NCBI RefSeq assembly: GCF_016907315.1 | Contig: NZ_JAFBBS010000001.1 | Location: 496,001-560,000 of the forward strand | Direction of reading: 5' to 3' | DNA length: 64,000 nucleotides | Source: Microbacterium esteraromaticum | Lineage (GTDB): Bacteria > Actinomycetota > Actinomycetes > Actinomycetales > Microbacteriaceae | Shown here: positions 1-9,477 of the stretch, piece by piece | How the letters are laid out: each line of letters opens with the position of its first letter | Position numbering within the stretch: the first letter of the stretch is position 1 | Notes under the pieces: generated by a model | The model's input: only the letters and a program-made list of their open reading frames with translations | The model's database searches: none | What the model was told of the DNA's origin: nothing | Position numbers and translations under genes: made by a program

Positions 1-1
1 G

Positions 2-175
2 CGTGCCGAGTCGATCCGCAAGTTCACGATCCTGCCGATCGAGTGGACCGAGGCCAGCGGCCACCTCACCCCGAAGATGTCGATCAAGCGCAATGTGATC
101 CTCGACGACTTCGCCGACGCGGTGGCCGAGATCTACGACGCCCCGGTGCACACGACCAACACTCCGCTCGGCTGA
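2..175 (+). CDS. Long-chain fatty-acid--CoA ligase, C-terminal end (partial)
   Basis: The last 57 residues of a protein that begins before the window. The segment reads as the C-terminal tail of an AMP-dependent long-chain acyl-CoA synthetase (FadD15 type). The pattern I-R-K/R-F-x-I-L-P, then LTPKMSIKRN, then an acidic helix ending near the stop is the usual lid-domain end, which includes the catalytic region lysine. Known role of the family: activation of fatty acids with ATP and CoA at the membrane. Only the tail is seen, so substrate range cannot be judged. A strong hairpin follows 14 bp after the stop. Confidence 0.75.
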   Translation, partial: RAESIRKFTILPIEWTEASGHLTPKMSIKRNVILDDFADAVAEIYDAPVHTTNTPLG

Positions 176-188
176 GTCGAACGGATGC

Positions 189-228
189 ATGAAGAAGGGC
201 CCGCGCATCAGCGCGGGCCCTTCTTCAT
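189..228. terminator. Bidirectional Rho-independent terminator
   Basis: A perfect 18-bp inverted repeat with a 4-nt loop (ATCA). Its core is AAGAAGGGCCCGCGC, and both ends carry A/T-rich flanks. It lies between the convergent acyl-CoA ligase and peptide deformylase genes, so it can stop transcription from either side. Confidence 0.85.
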
Positions 229-246
229 GAGGCAGTTCGAACTCGT

Positions 247-738
247 CTAGAACCAGTCGCTCTCGCGCACCTGGCGCATCGCGAGCTTGCGGGTCTCGCC
301 CTCGAGCCGGCTCAGGTACACGCGTCCGTCGAGATGGTCGGTCTCGTGCTGCAGCGCCTGCGCGAGCAGCCCCTCGCCCTCGAGCACGACCGGCTGGCCG
401 TCGAGGTCGATGCCCTCCACTCGTGCCCACGGGTGACGGGGCGTGTCGTGCCACAGCCCGGGCACCGACAGGCATCCCTCCCCCGTCGGCGCGGCCTCGC
501 CGCGCACCTCGGTCAGCACGGGGTTGATGACGTACCCGACCTCGCCGTCGACGTTGTAGCTGAAGGCGCGAAGCGCGAACCCGATCTGGTTCGCCGCCAC
601 GCCCGCTCGTCCCGGCAGCTCGACGGTGTCGATCAGGTCTGTGATGAGCGCACGCACGCCCTCGTCGATCTCGTCAATGGGGGCGCATACGGTGCGCAGC
701 ACAGGGTCGCCGTAGAGGCGGATCTCACGAACGGTCAT
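247..738 (-). CDS. def: Peptide deformylase
   Basis: 163 aa, the usual size for this metalloenzyme, which removes the formyl group from the N-terminal Met of new proteins. All three family motifs are visible: AGVAANQIG (motif 1, about residues 44-52), EGCLSVPG with the metal-binding Cys (about 87-94), and QHETDHLDG with the two metal-binding His and the catalytic Glu (about 129-137). The first glycine of the common GxGxAAxQ motif is replaced (GRAGVAANQ), as in some secondary actinobacterial deformylases. The ATG overlaps the stop of the upstream ATPase gene by one base, so the two are probably translationally coupled. Confidence 0.95.
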   Translation of the reverse strand: MTVREIRLYGDPVLRTVCAPIDEIDEGVRALITDLIDTVELPGRAGVAANQIGFALRAFSYNVDGEVGYVINPVLTEVRGEAAPTGEGCLSVPGLWHDTPRHPWARVEGIDLDGQPVVLEGEGLLAQALQHETDHLDGRVYLSRLEGETRKLAMRQVRESDWF

Positions 739-3071
739 CAGACGGCCTTCGCTCGCAGACCTTCGATGAGCGCGGCGGCCACCTCGCGCGCAGCCTGGCG
801 CGTCGCCGGCTGAAGACTGGCGAAGTCGATCGCGCCTCCGCCGGCGATCTGCGCGTCATACGGGATGCGCAGCACGTGCTTGGCGCGCGTCGCGAAGTGC
901 GACTCGAGTTCGCTCAGGCGCACCAGCGGGGCACCGGGAGTCGACTGGTTGAGCACGACGATCGCCTCACGTGCGAGGGCCGCGTGACCGTTCGTCTCGA
1001 GCCACGTGATGGTCTCGGATGCCAGACGAGCCTCGTCGACGCTCAGCCCGGAGACGATGATCAGCTGATCGGCGAGATCGAGCGTCGCACCCATCACCGA
1101 GTGCACGATGCCGGTGCCGGAGTCGGTGAGCACGAGGGAGTAGTACTGCGCCGCGACGGTGGCGACATCTCGGTAGTCTGCGTCCCCGAAAGCCTCGGAC
1201 ACGCGCGGATCGGCGTCGGATGCGAGGACATCGAGTCGGGTCTGATCGCGGGCGACGAGGGCCGAGACGTCGTGGAAGCCGCGGATGTCGTGCTGTGCGC
1301 GCACGAGGTCGCGCACCGACTTCGCATGCGAGCCGACGACGCGCTCGGCGAGCGTGCCACGGTCGGGGTTCGCATCGACGGCGATCACGCGGTCGTCGCG
1401 CGCATCGGCCAGTGCCATTCCGAGCAAAGCTGTCACTGTCGTCTTGCCGACGCCTCCCTTGCGCGACAGCACCGGCACGAACCGCGCGGTTCCAGTGAGC
1501 GGCGCCGCGATGCGAGCGCTGAGCTGCTTGCGCTCTCGGGCCTTGCGGCTGTCGCCGACATTGATGCGGCCACCGGACACCGAGTAGAGCAGGTGGCTCC
1601 AGGTGCCCTCGGGCTCCGGCTTCGCCACGCGTGCCGGGTCGAGCAGGCGGTCGGCGGTGAGCAGGTCGGCGGTCTCGCTGCTGGAGGCGGAGCCGAGATC
1701 GTCCAGACGCTTCGAGGTCAGGGCGATCTCAGCGGGACGCACGGGCGCGGGGCGCGCCTCGGGTGCGGAGTCGTCGGTGGCCACGGTGTGGTTCTCCTCT
1801 GCGGGGGTGGCAGCAGGCCGCGGCGACACGGCGACTGCCGACAGGGCGGCGGATGCCGGAGCGGTCGTCGCCGTGGGGTCTGGTGCGAGCCGAGGGGCGG
1901 GTGCATCGTCCGGCGCCGGCACGCTGTCCGGCATAGGTGCGGTGACGGAGACCGGAGCCGCCTGGGTCATGGCCGATCCCTCGGAGCCGGAAGCGGGCTC
2001 AGCGGGCGCACTGGAGCTGGATGCCGCGGCCGCCGACGACCCGGCGGGAGGCAGGTCTTCGCCGGCGGCTGTGCGCTCACCGACCTCCTCCACGCCGGCG
2101 AGCTCTGCCACGCCCTCGACTTCTGTGGCTCCTTCGCCGAGAGCGCCGTCGTCGAGTCCGTCGTCGTCGTCCTCGTCCTCTACCTCGTGGACGTGCTCCG
2201 CCTCGTCGTCCTCTAGATCTTCGTCGTCGTCGTCATCATCGTCGTCGTCGTCATCTTCGTCATCGTCGTCATCGTCGTCGTCGTCGTCGTCATCATCGTC
2301 GTCGTCGTCGTCATCATCGACGTCATCGACGTCATCGTCGTCATCGTCGTCGTCTTCGTCGACGTCGTCGATATCCGAAGCCGCGGCACCGGCTTCGGCC
2401 ACTGCATCGACCACGTCGCCGAACCGGTCGTCGACGCCGTTCGCCTCGGTCTCCGCCGGCGCAGCCTCGACCGGCTCATCCTCGATCGGCTCGACCGGCG
2501 TCGAACCGACCTCGACCGGCTCGTCGACGAGGTCATCGTCGTGATCGGCCTCCCCCTCGATGACGTCGAATTCGACGACGTCGGCGTCCGTGGAGTCAAC
2601 CATGTCAGCATCCGCCGGATCGTCCTCGACTGCCGCATCCGCCTCGATCTGCTCGGCTGCAGTCCCGTCGTCGATGATCTCGGCGACCAGTTCGGCCTCC
2701 TCTTCCGCCGGAACGTGGTGTGCCTCGTCCTCGACGCTCGGATCGGCGTGCGGCGCTGCAGGCAGTTCCTCTGCGGGCAGCTCGATCACGACGTCTGGCG
2801 CCTCCTGCTGAATGCGCGCGAGCACCTCGGCGTCGGCGACAGCCGATGTGTCGATGATGAGATCCGTGACCATGGACGTGGGAATGTCGTCGACGACCTC
2901 GTCATCGACCGCCTCGTCGTACATGTCGTCGTCCCCGCCGGTCGGCAGGACCACCGAGACATGAGCGGTGCCGCCTGTCAGGCCGATTCCCATCGCGTCC
3001 GACGACGGGGTGTCATCGAGCACACCCAGCGAGTCGTCCCCTTCGGGATCGACGTTGTTCTTCGGATTCAC
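738..3071 (-). CDS. MinD/ParA-family ATPase with long acidic disordered N-terminus
   Basis: 777 aa. The C-terminal third is a ParA/MinD-type ATPase with deviant Walker A motif [10 protein letters not shown], followed by [16 protein letters not shown] and a Walker B-like VLTDSGTG. The first ~480 residues are low complexity: Asp/Glu/Val-rich, with a run of more than 40 nearly pure Asp/Glu residues (around 2220-2360 in the DNA), then an Ala/Pro/Ser-rich linker. The start at 3071 has a GGGAG ribosome site. In actinobacteria such proteins are annotated as MinD/ParA or secretion-associated ATPases, but the target is unknown. It is divergent from a second ParA gene 143 bp away, and no ParB lies nearby. 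ATPase family is sure; the cellular role is not. Confidence 0.8.
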   Translation of the reverse strand: MNPKNNVDPEGDDSLGVLDDTPSSDAMGIGLTGGTAHVSVVLPTGGDDDMYDEAVDDEVVDDIPTSMVTDLIIDTSAVADAEVLARIQQEAPDVVIELPAEELPAAPHADPSVEDEAHHVPAEEEAELVAEIIDDGTAAEQIEADAAVEDDPADADMVDSTDADVVEFDVIEGEADHDDDLVDEPVEVGSTPVEPIEDEPVEAAPAETEANGVDDRFGDVVDAVAEAGAAASDIDDVDEDDDDDDDDVDDVDDDDDDDDDDDDDDDDDDDDEDDDDDDDDDDDEDLEDDEAEHVHEVEDEDDDDGLDDGALGEGATEVEGVAELAGVEEVGERTAAGEDLPPAGSSAAAASSSSAPAEPASGSEGSAMTQAAPVSVTAPMPDSVPAPDDAPAPRLAPDPTATTAPASAALSAVAVSPRPAATPAEENHTVATDDSAPEARPAPVRPAEIALTSKRLDDLGSASSSETADLLTADRLLDPARVAKPEPEGTWSHLLYSVSGGRINVGDSRKARERKQLSARIAAPLTGTARFVPVLSRKGGVGKTTVTALLGMALADARDDRVIAVDANPDRGTLAERVVGSHAKSVRDLVRAQHDIRGFHDVSALVARDQTRLDVLASDADPRVSEAFGDADYRDVATVAAQYYSLVLTDSGTGIVHSVMGATLDLADQLIIVSGLSVDEARLASETITWLETNGHAALAREAIVVLNQSTPGAPLVRLSELESHFATRAKHVLRIPYDAQIAGGGAIDFASLQPATRQAAREVAAALIEGLRAKAV

Positions 3072-3214
3072 GGTTCAACTCCCAGCTCGCGCGCGTGTCG
3101 GCGCCCGGACAAGGTTAGTGCTCCTGGCTGATCACGAGCAAAAGACCGGTATTCCCCCTAACCCACCGCCCCGGCTGAGTGCCCCGCAAAGAAGCGCACG
3201 GTAACGTGTAGGGC

Positions 3215-4027
3215 GTGCACGTACTCAGCGTCAGCTCCCTCAAGGGAGGCGTCGGAAAGACGACCGTGACCCTCGGTCTCGCTTCCGCCGCCTTCGCCCG
3301 TGGCATCCGGACCCTCGTCGTCGACCTCGACCCGCAGTCCGATGTGTCCACCGGCATGGACCTCCAGATCGCCGGCCGGCTGAACATCGCCGACGTCCTC
3401 GGCAACCCCAAGGAGAAGGTGGTGCGTCAGGCGATCACCACCAGCGGCTGGGCAAAGGTGCACCCTGGCACGATCGACGTACTGATCGGCAGCCCCTCTG
3501 CCATCAACTTCGACGGCCCGCACCCCAGCGTGCGCGACGTGTGGAAGCTCGAAGAGGCACTTGCGACGGTCGAGAGCGAGTACGACCTCGTGCTCATCGA
3601 CTGCGCTCCCTCGTTGAACGCGCTCACCCGCACCGCATGGGCTGCCAGCGACCGCGTCATGGTCGTCACCGAACCAGGACTCTTCTCCGTCGCCGCTGCC
3701 GACCGCGCACTGCGGGCAATCGAGGAGATCCGGCGGGGACTCTCCCCCCGCTTGCAGCCGCTGGGCATCGTCGTCAACCGCGTGCGTCCCCAGTCGATCG
3801 AGCACCAGTTCCGCATCAAAGAGCTGCGCGACATGTTCGGCCCCCTGGTGCTCTCCCCTCAGCTGCCCGAGCGCACATCGCTTCAGCAGGCGCAGGGTGC
3901 GGCGAAGCCGCTGCACATCTGGCCGGGCGACTCGGCTCAGGAGCTCGCGGCCGATTTCGACCAGCTGCTCGACCGCATCATCCGCACCGGCCGCGTGCCC
4001 GTGCCCGAGGGTGGCGCAACCGCCTGA
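3215..4027 (+). CDS. ParA-family ATPase (orphan)
   Basis: 270 aa ParA/Soj-type ATPase. The N-terminus has the deviant Walker [14 protein letters not shown] (residues 7-19), VVDLDPQSDVSTG (Walker A'), and LVLIDCAPSLNALT (Walker B). Length matches small ParA proteins that position chromosomes, plasmids or protein cargo. Translation starts at a GTG at 3215. No ParB or centromere-like repeats are visible, so the cargo is unknown; it is an orphan copy distinct from the scpAB-linked parA at 41.7 kb. A terminator hairpin follows 22 bp after the stop. Confidence 0.9.
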   Translation: MHVLSVSSLKGGVGKTTVTLGLASAAFARGIRTLVVDLDPQSDVSTGMDLQIAGRLNIADVLGNPKEKVVRQAITTSGWAKVHPGTIDVLIGSPSAINFDGPHPSVRDVWKLEEALATVESEYDLVLIDCAPSLNALTRTAWAASDRVMVVTEPGLFSVAAADRALRAIEEIRRGLSPRLQPLGIVVNRVRPQSIEHQFRIKELRDMFGPLVLSPQLPERTSLQQAQGAAKPLHIWPGDSAQELAADFDQLLDRIIRTGRVPVPEGGATA

Positions 4028-4048
4028 TGGCCCCACAGCAATGAAAGA

Positions 4049-4070
4049 AAGCCGCCCCTCGGGGCGGCTT
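4049..4070 (+). terminator. Rho-independent terminator after parA-like gene
   Basis: Stem AAGCCGCCCC / GGGGCGGCTT with a 2-nt loop, followed by a T-rich tract (CTCTTCTTTCC). It lies between the plus-strand ParA gene and the convergent MerR gene. Confidence 0.85.
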
Positions 4071-4103
4071 CTCTTCTTTCCAGCCGGTTGCTCCGACCGC
4101 AGA

Positions 4104-4649
4104 TCAGGCGGTGCGCTTCGAGCGGCGGGCGGCGAGCTCGTCGACAGGGTCGGGCGCCGTCGGATCGAACTCCACGAGAGTGGACTCCACCTCTCGCAGC
4201 ACCTTGCCCACGGCGATGCCGAAGACGCCCTGGCCGCGGCTGACGAGGTCGATGACCTCGTCGTTCGACGTGCAGAGATAGACAGAGGCTCCGTCGCTCA
4301 TCAGCGTGGTTCCGGCGAGATCCCGGATGCCCGCTGCGCGCAGCTGCTCGACCGCGGTGCGGATCTGCTGCAGCGAGATGCCGGTGTCGAGCAGTCGTTT
4401 GACGAGCTTGAGCACGAGGATGTCGCGGAAGCCGTACAGCCGCTGCGAGCCCGACCCGGACGCACCGCGGACGGTCGGAACGACCAATTCGGTGCGCGCC
4501 CAGTAGTCCAGCTGCCGGTACGTGATGCCTGCTGCACGGGCGGCGACCGCACCGCGGTAGCCGACCTCGTCATCCATGGCCGGAAGACCATCGGTGAACA
4601 GGAGTTCGGTCACGAACCGCGGGTCGCCTCCACGCTCATCCGCATTCAT
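4104..4649 (-). CDS. MerR-family regulator (Rv1830/ResR/McdR-like)
   Basis: 181 aa with an N-terminal winged helix of the MerR type: GITYRQLDYWARTELVVPTV, then SQRLYGFRDILVLKLVKRLLDTGISLQQI (about residues 40-90). This matches the second MerR protein of the conserved actinobacterial garA-ftsR-bfnA-merR block (Rv1830 in mycobacteria, linked to growth and cell-cycle control). It follows ftsR by 101 bp. The bifunctional nuclease gene usually found between them is absent here. The C-terminal half is divergent and probably a dimerisation or sensing region. Confidence 0.85.
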   Translation of the reverse strand: MNADERGGDPRFVTELLFTDGLPAMDDEVGYRGAVAARAAGITYRQLDYWARTELVVPTVRGASGSGSQRLYGFRDILVLKLVKRLLDTGISLQQIRTAVEQLRAAGIRDLAGTTLMSDGASVYLCTSNDEVIDLVSRGQGVFGIAVGKVLREVESTLVEFDPTAPDPVDELAARRSKRTA

Positions 4650-4750
4650 AATCTGTCCCTCCTGAACGGCCTATTCCCCCACGGTAGAGCAGGACCACTG
4701 CCCCGGCAATGACATCCGCCCCGGGGGGAAGGTGTGTCGCAATCCGTTCG

Positions 4751-5440
4751 TTACGAAAGCACTCGTGCGAGCGACTGGCTGACCAACTGACGCCGCACCT
4801 CGTCGATGTGCGTGGCGAGTTCAGGGGCCAGTTCCGCGGCTCGCCCGCGCGATGCGGAATCGGTGCGGCGAAGCAGCGTCGACAGCGCCGACTCGATCAG
4901 AGCGGCCTCGCGCTCAGCGTTCTGCCGCATGCTGCGCAGGTGGCGCGGTTCGATGCCGTGCCTGGCCAGAGTGACGAGTCCCGACAGCAGCGTCGCCACC
5001 TGGTCGGTGTAGTGCTCGGCACCGATGATCAGCCCGGCGCTGATGGCGTCGTTCAGCAGCTGCGGCGTCGCCCCCGTGTGCCGCAGCAGCTCGTCCCGTC
5101 GGTGGTGACGGGCGGGCGGCGAGATCGAGGGCGGCGCGATGCTGCCCCAGCCTTCACCCTTAGCCTCTGCCTCGTCGAGCTGCTCGCGGATGACACTGAG
5201 CGGCAGATAGTGATCGCGCTGCAGCGTGAGCGCCGCCCGCAGCCGCTCGACATCCGAGGCGGAGAACTTGCGGTAGCCGGACTCGGTGCGCGACGGGGTG
5301 ACGATCCCCTGCACCTCGAGAAAGCGGAGCTTGCTCGAGGTGAGCTGCGGGAACTCGGGGGTGAGCCGAGCCAGGACCTGACCGATGCTGAGAAGTCCCG
5401 CGGAGGCGGAGCGGTCCCTGGCGGCGCCAGCCGCCGCCAT
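4751..5440 (-). CDS. ftsR: MerR-family transcriptional regulator FtsR
   Basis: 229 aa. The MerR HTH lies at about residues 16-85 (LSIGQVLARL, SSKLRFLEVQGIVTPSRT, GYRKFSASDVERLRAALTLQ). Its position immediately after the FHA gene identifies it as the orthologue of Rv1828/cg1631 (FtsR), known to activate ftsZ and other division genes in corynebacteria. Its ATG overlaps the stop of the FHA gene by one base (TGATG), so the two are coupled. Function in this organism is inferred from orthology. Confidence 0.85.
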   Translation of the reverse strand: MAAAGAARDRSASAGLLSIGQVLARLTPEFPQLTSSKLRFLEVQGIVTPSRTESGYRKFSASDVERLRAALTLQRDHYLPLSVIREQLDEAEAKGEGWGSIAPPSISPPARHHRRDELLRHTGATPQLLNDAISAGLIIGAEHYTDQVATLLSGLVTLARHGIEPRHLRSMRQNAEREAALIESALSTLLRRTDSASRGRAAELAPELATHIDEVRRQLVSQSLARVLS

Positions 5441-5922
5441 CAGCCGTTCGCCGTCGCGAGATCAGTCGGCGAGGCGAAGAAGTTCATGCGGAACTTGCCG
5501 ATGCGCAGCTCGTAGCCGTTGGCCAGCTCGCTGCGGTCGACGCGCTCCCCATTGACGTAGGTGCCGTTCAGCGAGCGCTGATCGACGATCTCGAACGCGG
5601 TGCCCGAGCGGGTGATCTCGGCGTGACGGCGCGACACGGTCACGTCGTCGAAGAAGATGTCGGCCTCGGGGTGGCGTCCGACAGTCGTGACGTCGGCGTC
5701 GAGCAGGTAGCGAGCACCGGCCAGGGCGCCGGCGCGCACCAGCAGCAGAGCCGATCCGGAGGGCAGCGCGGCGATCGCCGCGGCCTCGGCTTCGGTGAGG
5801 TCTGCGCCGAACGGCACGAAGGAGAGATCGGAGTCGTGTCCGAACGTCTGGGTCACATCGTGTCGCTGCTCGCCGCTGCGATGAATCGCGCCTCCGGCGC
5901 CGATCGTGCTGTCGTCTGTCAC
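5440..5922 (-). CDS. garA: FHA-domain protein GarA/OdhI
   Basis: 160 aa. A forkhead-associated domain occupies the C-terminal ~95 residues, with phosphothreonine-binding signatures TTVGRHPEADIFFDD, SRRHAEI and LNGTYVNGERV. The family inhibits 2-oxoglutarate dehydrogenase and controls glutamate dehydrogenase and synthase, switched off when a conserved N-terminal Thr is phosphorylated by PknB/PknG. The N-terminal tail has DVTQTFGHD where mycobacteria and corynebacteria have ETTSVFR, so a Thr is kept but its context differs. The GTG start at 5922 has a strong GGAGGAGGGAG ribosome site. Confidence 0.9.
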   Translation of the reverse strand: MTDDSTIGAGGAIHRSGEQRHDVTQTFGHDSDLSFVPFGADLTEAEAAAIAALPSGSALLLVRAGALAGARYLLDADVTTVGRHPEADIFFDDVTVSRRHAEITRSGTAFEIVDQRSLNGTYVNGERVDRSELANGYELRIGKFRMNFFASPTDLATANG

Positions 5923-6053
5923 GGTTCTCCCTCCTCCGGCACTCCAGACTATCTGATGCTCTCGCTCCCGCGGAGGCCGATACAGTCCTGGATGCCACTT
6001 TCTGTCGGGTCACGCGCCCGCCCGCGCGTTCGGCCAGGGATTAGGCTGTGGGC

Positions 6054-7451
6054 ATGCCACATTACGATGTCGTCATCCTCGGCGCGGGCCCTGGCGGATA
6101 CGTCGCCGCCGTCCGCAGCTCCCAGCTCGGTCTGTCCACCGCGATCATCGAGGAGAAGTACTGGGGCGGTGTGTGTCTGAACGTCGGATGCATCCCCTCC
6201 AAGTCGCTCCTGAAAAACGCTGAGATCGCGCACACGTTCACTCACAAGGCCGAGTTCTTCGGCATCTCTGGTGACGTGAGCTTCGACTTCGGGGCCGCGT
6301 TCGATCGCAGCCGCAAGGTCGCGGACACGCACGTCAAGGGCATCCACTTCCTGATGAAGAAGAACAAGGTGACCGAGTACGAGGGCCGCGGCACGTTCAC
6401 GGGCCCGAAGGCCATCTCGGTCGCCAAGAGCGACGGCTCCACCGAGGAGATCACGTTCGACAACGCGATCATCGCGACCGGCTCGACGGTCCGCCTGCTG
6501 CCCGGCGTGCAGCTCAGCGACAACGTCGTCACCTACGAAGAGCAGATCCTCTCGCGCGAGCTGCCCGAGTCGATCGTCATCGTCGGCGCCGGCGCCATCG
6601 GCATGGAGTTCGGCTACGTGCTGACGAACTACGGCGTGAAGGTCACCATCATCGAGTTCCTCGATCGCGCCCTCCCCAACGAGGACGTGGAGGTCTCGAA
6701 GGAGATCCAGCGCCAGTACAAGAAGCTCGGCATCGACATCCTCACCTCCACCGCGGTGAAGACGGTCACCGACAACGGCTCCTCGGTGCACGTCACCTAC
6801 GAGACCCGTGACGGCAAGCCCGGCGAGATCACCGCGGGCAAGGTGCTCATGTCGGTCGGCTTCGCACCCCGCGTCGAGGGCTTCGGACTCGACAAGACCG
6901 GTGTGAAGCTCACCGAGCGCGGCGCGATCGACATCGACGACCACATGCGCACCAACGTCGAGGGCATCTACGCGATCGGCGACGTCACCGCCAAGCTGCA
7001 GCTCGCGCACGTGGCCGAGGCACAGGCGGTCGTCGCCGCCGAGACCATCGGCAAGGCCGAGACCCAGACGCTGGGCGACTACCGCATGATGCCGCGCGCG
7101 ACGTTCTGCCAGCCACAGGTCGCGAGCTTCGGTCTCACCGAGGAGCAGGCCAAGGCCGAGGGTCGCGAGATCAAGGTCGCCAAGTTCCCGTTCAGCGCGA
7201 ACGGCAAGGCCAACGGCCTCGGCGAGCCGGTCGGCTTCGTCAAGCTCATCGCCGACGCCGAGCACCTCGAGCTCATCGGGGGTCACCTGATCGGCCCCGA
7301 CGTGTCGGAGCTGCTGCCCGAGCTGACGCTCGCCCAGAAGTGGGACCTCACCGCTCTCGAGGCCGCGCGCAACGTGCACACGCACCCGACGCTGTCCGAG
7401 GCGCTGCAGGAGGCCTTCCACGGCCTCGCCGGTCACATGATCAACATGTGA
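6054..7451 (+). CDS. lpdA: Dihydrolipoyl dehydrogenase
   Basis: 465 aa flavoprotein, the E3 of pyruvate and 2-oxoglutarate dehydrogenase complexes; it reoxidises dihydrolipoamide with NAD+. Features seen: FAD-binding [12 protein letters not shown] at the N-terminus, redox disulfide in [13 protein letters not shown] (Cys41, Cys46), NAD-binding [12 protein letters not shown], the second FAD motif YAIGDV, and the C-terminal His-Glu pair in HTHPTLSEA. The ATG at 6054 is preferred from family N-termini ([10 protein letters not shown]). A GTG at 6048 with AGGGA seven bases upstream is an alternative. It lies next to garA, whose relatives regulate this enzyme system. Confidence 0.95.
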   Translation: MPHYDVVILGAGPGGYVAAVRSSQLGLSTAIIEEKYWGGVCLNVGCIPSKSLLKNAEIAHTFTHKAEFFGISGDVSFDFGAAFDRSRKVADTHVKGIHFLMKKNKVTEYEGRGTFTGPKAISVAKSDGSTEEITFDNAIIATGSTVRLLPGVQLSDNVVTYEEQILSRELPESIVIVGAGAIGMEFGYVLTNYGVKVTIIEFLDRALPNEDVEVSKEIQRQYKKLGIDILTSTAVKTVTDNGSSVHVTYETRDGKPGEITAGKVLMSVGFAPRVEGFGLDKTGVKLTERGAIDIDDHMRTNVEGIYAIGDVTAKLQLAHVAEAQAVVAAETIGKAETQTLGDYRMMPRATFCQPQVASFGLTEEQAKAEGREIKVAKFPFSANGKANGLGEPVGFVKLIADAEHLELIGGHLIGPDVSELLPELTLAQKWDLTALEAARNVHTHPTLSEALQEAFHGLAGHMINM

Positions 7452-7461
7452 CATCCGTCTC

Positions 7462-7503
7462 TGAAGAGGGGGCCCGGTCCGCATGGACCGGGCCCCCTCT
7501 TCA
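7462..7503. terminator. Bidirectional terminator after lpdA
   Basis: Perfect 19-bp stem with a 4-nt loop (GCAT), core GAGGGGGCCCGGTCC. It sits between lpdA and the convergent methyltransferase gene and ends in CTCTTCA on both strands. Confidence 0.85.
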
Positions 7504-7511
7504 TGCGGCGC

Positions 7512-8249
7512 TCAGACCAGATGCCCCGCGCGCACCAGCATGAGCCGGGACGGCAGCCGGCGCTCGACCCGCCAGCCGGTCGGCGCGGCGGCTGCGAGCT
7601 CGGTCGCGGTGTACGAGCGACGGATGCTGAGCATGCCGTCTTCCCGGATGAACGAGCCCTTCAGAAGAGTGCCGGCGAGGGGCAGTGTGAGCCCGCCGAA
7701 GAGCGCGTAGGCGGTGACGCTGCGGGCGATGTCGCTGTGCACCGCGATGCCCCCACGGGCCGTGAGACGCTCGCTGTCATCGAGCAGTCCGCCGAGCTGC
7801 GACGCGGTGAGGTGATGCAGCACATGGTTCGAGAGCACGACGTCGAACCGCTCACCCTCGGCGACGAGGTCGGAGCTCGACAGGCACCGCCACTGCACGA
7901 GACCGTCCTGGTCGGCATCCGTCGCCCAGCGCACCGCGCGCGGGTCGATGTCGGCGCCGACCACCTCGGCACGGCGACCGTCACGCTGCAGCCGGCGGGC
8001 GACATACCGCGCGATATCGCCGCCTCCGCAGCCGATGTCGAGCACGCGGATCGCTCCTCTTCGCGCGCGGGGTGCGATCTCGCGTCTGTACACGCCGCCC
8101 CGGCCCGAGACGATCGCGTTCACATATCGGAAGCGGTCGTACGTGCGCTCGAGCATGGCGAGGTCGGCGTCGTCGGCATCCATCCGCTCGGGCAGATCGA
8201 GCGCACGCCGCCGTAGGTCGACCGGCGGTCGATCCGGATCAGCGCGCAT
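7512..8249 (-). CDS. Class I SAM-dependent methyltransferase (type III PKS partner)
   Basis: About 245 aa from the ATG at 8249 (MRADPDRP), chosen because the residues before it are of antisense-like composition. The SAM-binding motif VLDIGCGGGDIARYVARRL is at about residues 68-86, followed by ADIDPRAVRWA and NHVLHHL, the usual UbiE-type pattern. Its start lies 11 bp inside the preceding polyketide synthase gene, so the two are coupled. By analogy with alkylresorcinol and alkylpyrone loci it probably methylates the polyketide product; the substrate is inferred only from context. Confidence 0.8.
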   Translation of the reverse strand: MRADPDRPPVDLRRRALDLPERMDADDADLAMLERTYDRFRYVNAIVSGRGGVYRREIAPRARRGAIRVLDIGCGGGDIARYVARRLQRDGRRAEVVGADIDPRAVRWATDADQDGLVQWRCLSSSDLVAEGERFDVVLSNHVLHHLTASQLGGLLDDSERLTARGGIAVHSDIARSVTAYALFGGLTLPLAGTLLKGSFIREDGMLSIRRSYTATELAAAAPTGWRVERRLPSRLMLVRAGHLV

Positions 8250-9402
8250 GGTCGTCTCCGGCGACGGTGAGCAGCGCGCTCTCGGCGGTGAGCCCGGGGC
8301 CGAAGGCCATCGCAGCGACGCGTTCACCCGGTTCAGGCCGCTCGGTCTCGAGGATGCGCTGCAGCACGAACAGCACGGTGGCGCTCGACATGTTTCCGTT
8401 CGCGCGCAGCACCTCGCGGGCGGGCTGCAGCTGCCGGTCGTCGAGTTCGAGCCGTTCCTGCACGCGGTCGAGGATGCTGCGTCCGCCCGGGTGAATAGCC
8501 CAGTGCCGCACGACCTCGGCGAGCCGCTGGCGGTCGAGCGCAGCCGCGATGCGGTCGTCGCTCTGCCACAGAGGGCGCAGGGCGTCGACGATGTGCGTGC
8601 CGATCAGCTGCGGCACCCTGGTCGACAGCACCATCTCGAAGCCGGTGTCGCCGACCGTCCAGGCCATGTCGTCCTCGCCGTCCGGGATGAGCCCGGTGTG
8701 GAAGCCGTCGAGGGTGAACCCCGGCGCAGCGGTCGGCAGCTCGCGCGCGGTGACCACCGCCGCGGCCGCACCGTCGGCGAACAGGGACGAGGCGATGATC
8801 GCGTCGGGGTCGCTCGACGAGCGCAGGTGCAGCGTGCACAGCTCGACGCTCACCACGAGCACGACCGCCTCTGGGTCGGCGCGGCAGAACTGCGTAGCGG
8901 AGCGCAGCGCAGGCAGGGCCGCATAGCAGCCCATGAACCCGAGGTGATAGCGCTGCACGGCGGGCGACAGGCCCAGCGCGCGGACGATGGCGTAGTCGGG
9001 CCCCGGTGCGTGGAATCCGGTACATGAGACGGTGACGACGTGCGTGATGTCGGATGCGGTGAGGTCGGGGTCGGCATCGAGGCTGCGCCCTGCGACCTCG
9101 ATGAAGAGCCGGTCGGCCTCGCGAGCATAGATCTCATTGCGCGCAGCGGTGCCCGGCTCGAGCAGCAGGCCCGACTCGTGGTCCAGGAACTGGGGCGACT
9201 GCGGCGCCGCCGTCGCAGCGAGCTCGCCGAGCACGGTGTGCCTCGTCTCCACCCCGGCGCCGTCGAAAGACGTGGCGATCAGGCGCTTCGCCAGCCGCGA
9301 GATGCCCGGCTGCCCGGCGAACATGTCACGCACCGCGTGCTGCTCGACGGTCACCTCGGGCACGAGCGTCTGAATGGAGCGCAGCTGCACAGAGGAGGTC
9401 AT
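8239..9402 (-). CDS. Type III polyketide synthase
   Basis: 387 aa from the ATG at 9402; a TTG at 9414 preceded by GGGTGA is an alternative start. The family (chalcone/stilbene synthase-like) condenses malonyl-CoA onto an acyl-CoA starter. The Cys-His-Asn triad is visible: Cys159 in LGFMGCYAAL, His in WAIHPGGRSI, and Asn in NGNMSSATV. Length is normal. The gene is followed only by a methyltransferase; the prenyltransferase, oxidase or Fas-like genes often found with such synthases are absent. Product likely an alkylpyrone or alkylresorcinol lipid, by inference. Confidence 0.9.
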   Translation of the reverse strand: MTSSVQLRSIQTLVPEVTVEQHAVRDMFAGQPGISRLAKRLIATSFDGAGVETRHTVLGELAATAAPQSPQFLDHESGLLLEPGTAARNEIYAREADRLFIEVAGRSLDADPDLTASDITHVVTVSCTGFHAPGPDYAIVRALGLSPAVQRYHLGFMGCYAALPALRSATQFCRADPEAVVLVVSVELCTLHLRSSSDPDAIIASSLFADGAAAAVVTARELPTAAPGFTLDGFHTGLIPDGEDDMAWTVGDTGFEMVLSTRVPQLIGTHIVDALRPLWQSDDRIAAALDRQRLAEVVRHWAIHPGGRSILDRVQERLELDDRQLQPAREVLRANGNMSSATVLFVLQRILETERPEPGERVAAMAFGPGLTAESALLTVAGDDHAR

Positions 9403-9477
9403 GCTGCGACTCAAGCATCACCCGCTGTGCGAGTGAAAGGGGTTGCCTGCGCGGGCGCAGCTGTGTGAGGGCCGCCG

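Noticed and set aside
1603..2544. Long plus-strand Ser-rich frame opposite the acidic ATPase region
   Set aside because: It is the antisense reading of the Asp/Glu repeat; composition is only Ser/Arg/Pro and no domain or ribosome site supports it.
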